The notes under the pieces: model-generated
Seen by the model: the letters and a program-made list of their open reading frames with translations, nothing else
Databases searched by the model: none
Told to the model about the DNA's origin: nothing
Part shown: piece after piece, positions 5,370 through 5,912 of the stretch
How positions within the stretch are numbered: position 1 is the stretch's first letter
Layout of the letters: each line of letters opens with the position of its first letter
Source: an uncultured Eubacteriales bacterium
GTDB lineage: Bacteria; Bacillota; Clostridia; Oscillospirales; RGIG7773
Length of the DNA: 5,912 nt
Direction of reading: 5' to 3'
Assembly: GCA_934541205.1 (NCBI GenBank)
Contig: CAKTDK010000116.1
Location: forward strand, 1 to 5,912
Translations under genes and position numbers: made by a program

Positions 5370-5516
5370 TTTTCAGATTTTATAATAATACTTCCATCTA
5401 ACAAGTCAAACTAATATATTAAAAGATGTTTTTTAGTATATCATACCAATTATAATATAATTCCAATAATTACAAAAAGTCGCCATAGAAATAGTATATT
5501 TATAAGAATAAATATT
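5208..5516. other. AT-rich intergenic stretch without a clear gene
   Basis: Apart from the doubtful minus-strand ORF at 5196-5369, this stretch holds no convincing gene and no strong terminator directly after the ATPase gene. A 15-bp odd-centred A/T palindrome, AATTATA-A-TATAATT, lies at 5448-5462 and includes a TATAAT sequence. The ATPase transcript may run on to the hairpin at 5517-5547. Confidence 0.5.
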
Positions 5517-5547
5517 AAAAGAGAGCCAATATATTAGGCTCTCTTTT
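5517..5547. terminator. Bidirectional terminator
   Basis: AAAAGAGAGCC (5517-5527) pairs perfectly with GGCTCTCTTTT (5537-5547) across a 9-nt loop, followed by further T. On the minus strand it overlaps the last base of the DUF6514-like gene and ends that transcript; on the plus strand it can stop transcripts arriving from the ATPase gene. Confidence 0.9.
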
Positions 5548-5771
5548 TACAATAAATACCCACACAAAATATAACTATCATCAATAATTTCATCGTATAT
5601 ACAATCTAACAAATGTATATTTGAAAGTTTATTTCTATTGAATTTATTAACCATGTTTTGCACAAATTTTTCATTAATCGAAATATCGTAAAATTTGTCA
5701 TAATATTTTATACCATACACTTCTATAATATCTCCTTCAAATACTTTCTTCTCATTCATTACCCGATACAT
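5547..5771 (-). CDS. DUF6514-like small protein, 74 aa
   Basis: The product is a small acidic protein with alternating hydrophobic residues near the N-terminus (KVFEGDIIEVYGIKYY), the segment FYDISINEKFVQNMVNKFNR in the middle, and KLSNIHLLDCIYDEIID towards the end. The arrangement of a short beta region with YGI, then DIS plus a helix, then N-x-L-S-x-x-H-L-x-D-x-I-x-D resembles the clostridial DUF6514 family, which has no known function. I judge this from memory of the family pattern, so it is tentative. The ATG at 5771 follows AAAGGGGG (5779-5786) with a 7-nt gap; the frame could open two codons earlier at a GTG (5777), which is too close to that site. It has its own promoter and terminator and so is a single-gene unit. 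Confidence 0.7.
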   Translation of the reverse strand: MYRVMNEKKVFEGDIIEVYGIKYYDKFYDISINEKFVQNMVNKFNRNKLSNIHLLDCIYDEIIDDSYILCGYLL

Positions 5772-5798
5772 TATCACACCCCCTTTCGCTTTAACTAC

Positions 5799-5827
5799 AT
5801 TATAGATACTTTTCCATTACTTGTAAA
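5799..5827 (-). promoter_or_regulatory. Sigma-A promoter of the DUF6514-like gene
   Basis: On the minus strand TTTACA (plus 5822-5827; five of six) and TATAAT (plus 5799-5804; six of six) are separated by exactly 17 nt. Transcription would start near 5792, about 20 nt before the ATG. This is the best vegetative promoter in the window. The remaining bases to the right edge show no gene. Confidence 0.8.
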
Positions 5828-5912
5828 CATATTTGGACTAATTTCAGTTCTTTTTACTATTTTCGCTATTTTATATAATTATTTTTATTAAAATTTACAA
5901 ATGATATTATTC

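Noticed and set aside
5658..5891. Plus-strand open frame of 77 codons at the right end
   Set aside because: It overlaps the DUF6514-like gene and its near-consensus promoter on the opposite strand, and its translation is an A/T-driven hydrophobic run without a family pattern or ribosome binding site.
1..5912. CRISPR array, tRNA, rRNA, insertion sequence or phage genes
   Set aside because: No regularly spaced direct repeats, no tRNA cloverleaf, no rRNA-like stretches and no transposase, integrase or phage structural motifs were seen on either strand.

Overview
The window is AT-rich and carries two hallmark endospore genes side by side, gpr and spoIIP. Together with strong GGAGG-type ribosome binding sites and A/T-dominated codon use, this points to a low-GC, endospore-forming Firmicute, most likely a clostridium. 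I cannot name a species from the sequence.

Layout from left to right. (1) Positions 1-336, minus strand: the first 112 codons of a PTS EIIC-type membrane protein, running off the left edge. (2) A divergent spacer with a very good sigma-F/sigma-G-like promoter motif before gpr. (3) 477-2837, plus strand: gpr (germination protease), spoIIP (engulfment peptidoglycan hydrolase) and a small unrecognised single-pass membrane protein, closed by a strong terminator. A sigma-E-like motif sits in front of spoIIP. (4) 2883-3413: a divergent pair made of an interrupted minus-strand reading frame and a 56-aa ribbon-helix-helix protein, with a perfect A/T palindrome between them. (5) 3538-5207: a divergent pair made of a membrane-anchored M23/LytM peptidase (minus) and a compact AAA/ABC-type ATPase (plus). 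Their shared control region contains a 25-bp inverted repeat (ACCTTGTAA-N7-TTACAAGGT) that overlaps the ribosome binding site of the peptidase and the -35 region of the ATPase. (6) 5208-5516: largely non-coding, with one doubtful minus-strand small ORF. (7) 5547-5771, minus: a 74-aa DUF6514-like protein with a near-consensus sigma-A promoter and its own terminator. From there to the right edge I see no gene.

Functionally, gpr and spoIIP belong to sporulation and germination. GPR degrades the DNA-protecting small acid-soluble proteins when the spore germinates, and SpoIIP cuts peptidoglycan during engulfment. The promoter motifs fit the compartment expected for each: forespore for gpr, mother cell for spoIIP. 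The M23 peptidase has all its catalytic residues and could also act on the cell wall in sporulation, but that rests only on domain type and neighbourhood. The RHH protein, the ATPase and the DUF6514-like protein look like independent short transcription units.

The most notable points are the shared 25-bp inverted repeat, the RHH gene with its palindrome, the interrupted frame whose second stop sits directly against a terminator, and the unrecognised membrane protein downstream of spoIIP. I do not see a clearly new multi-gene system.
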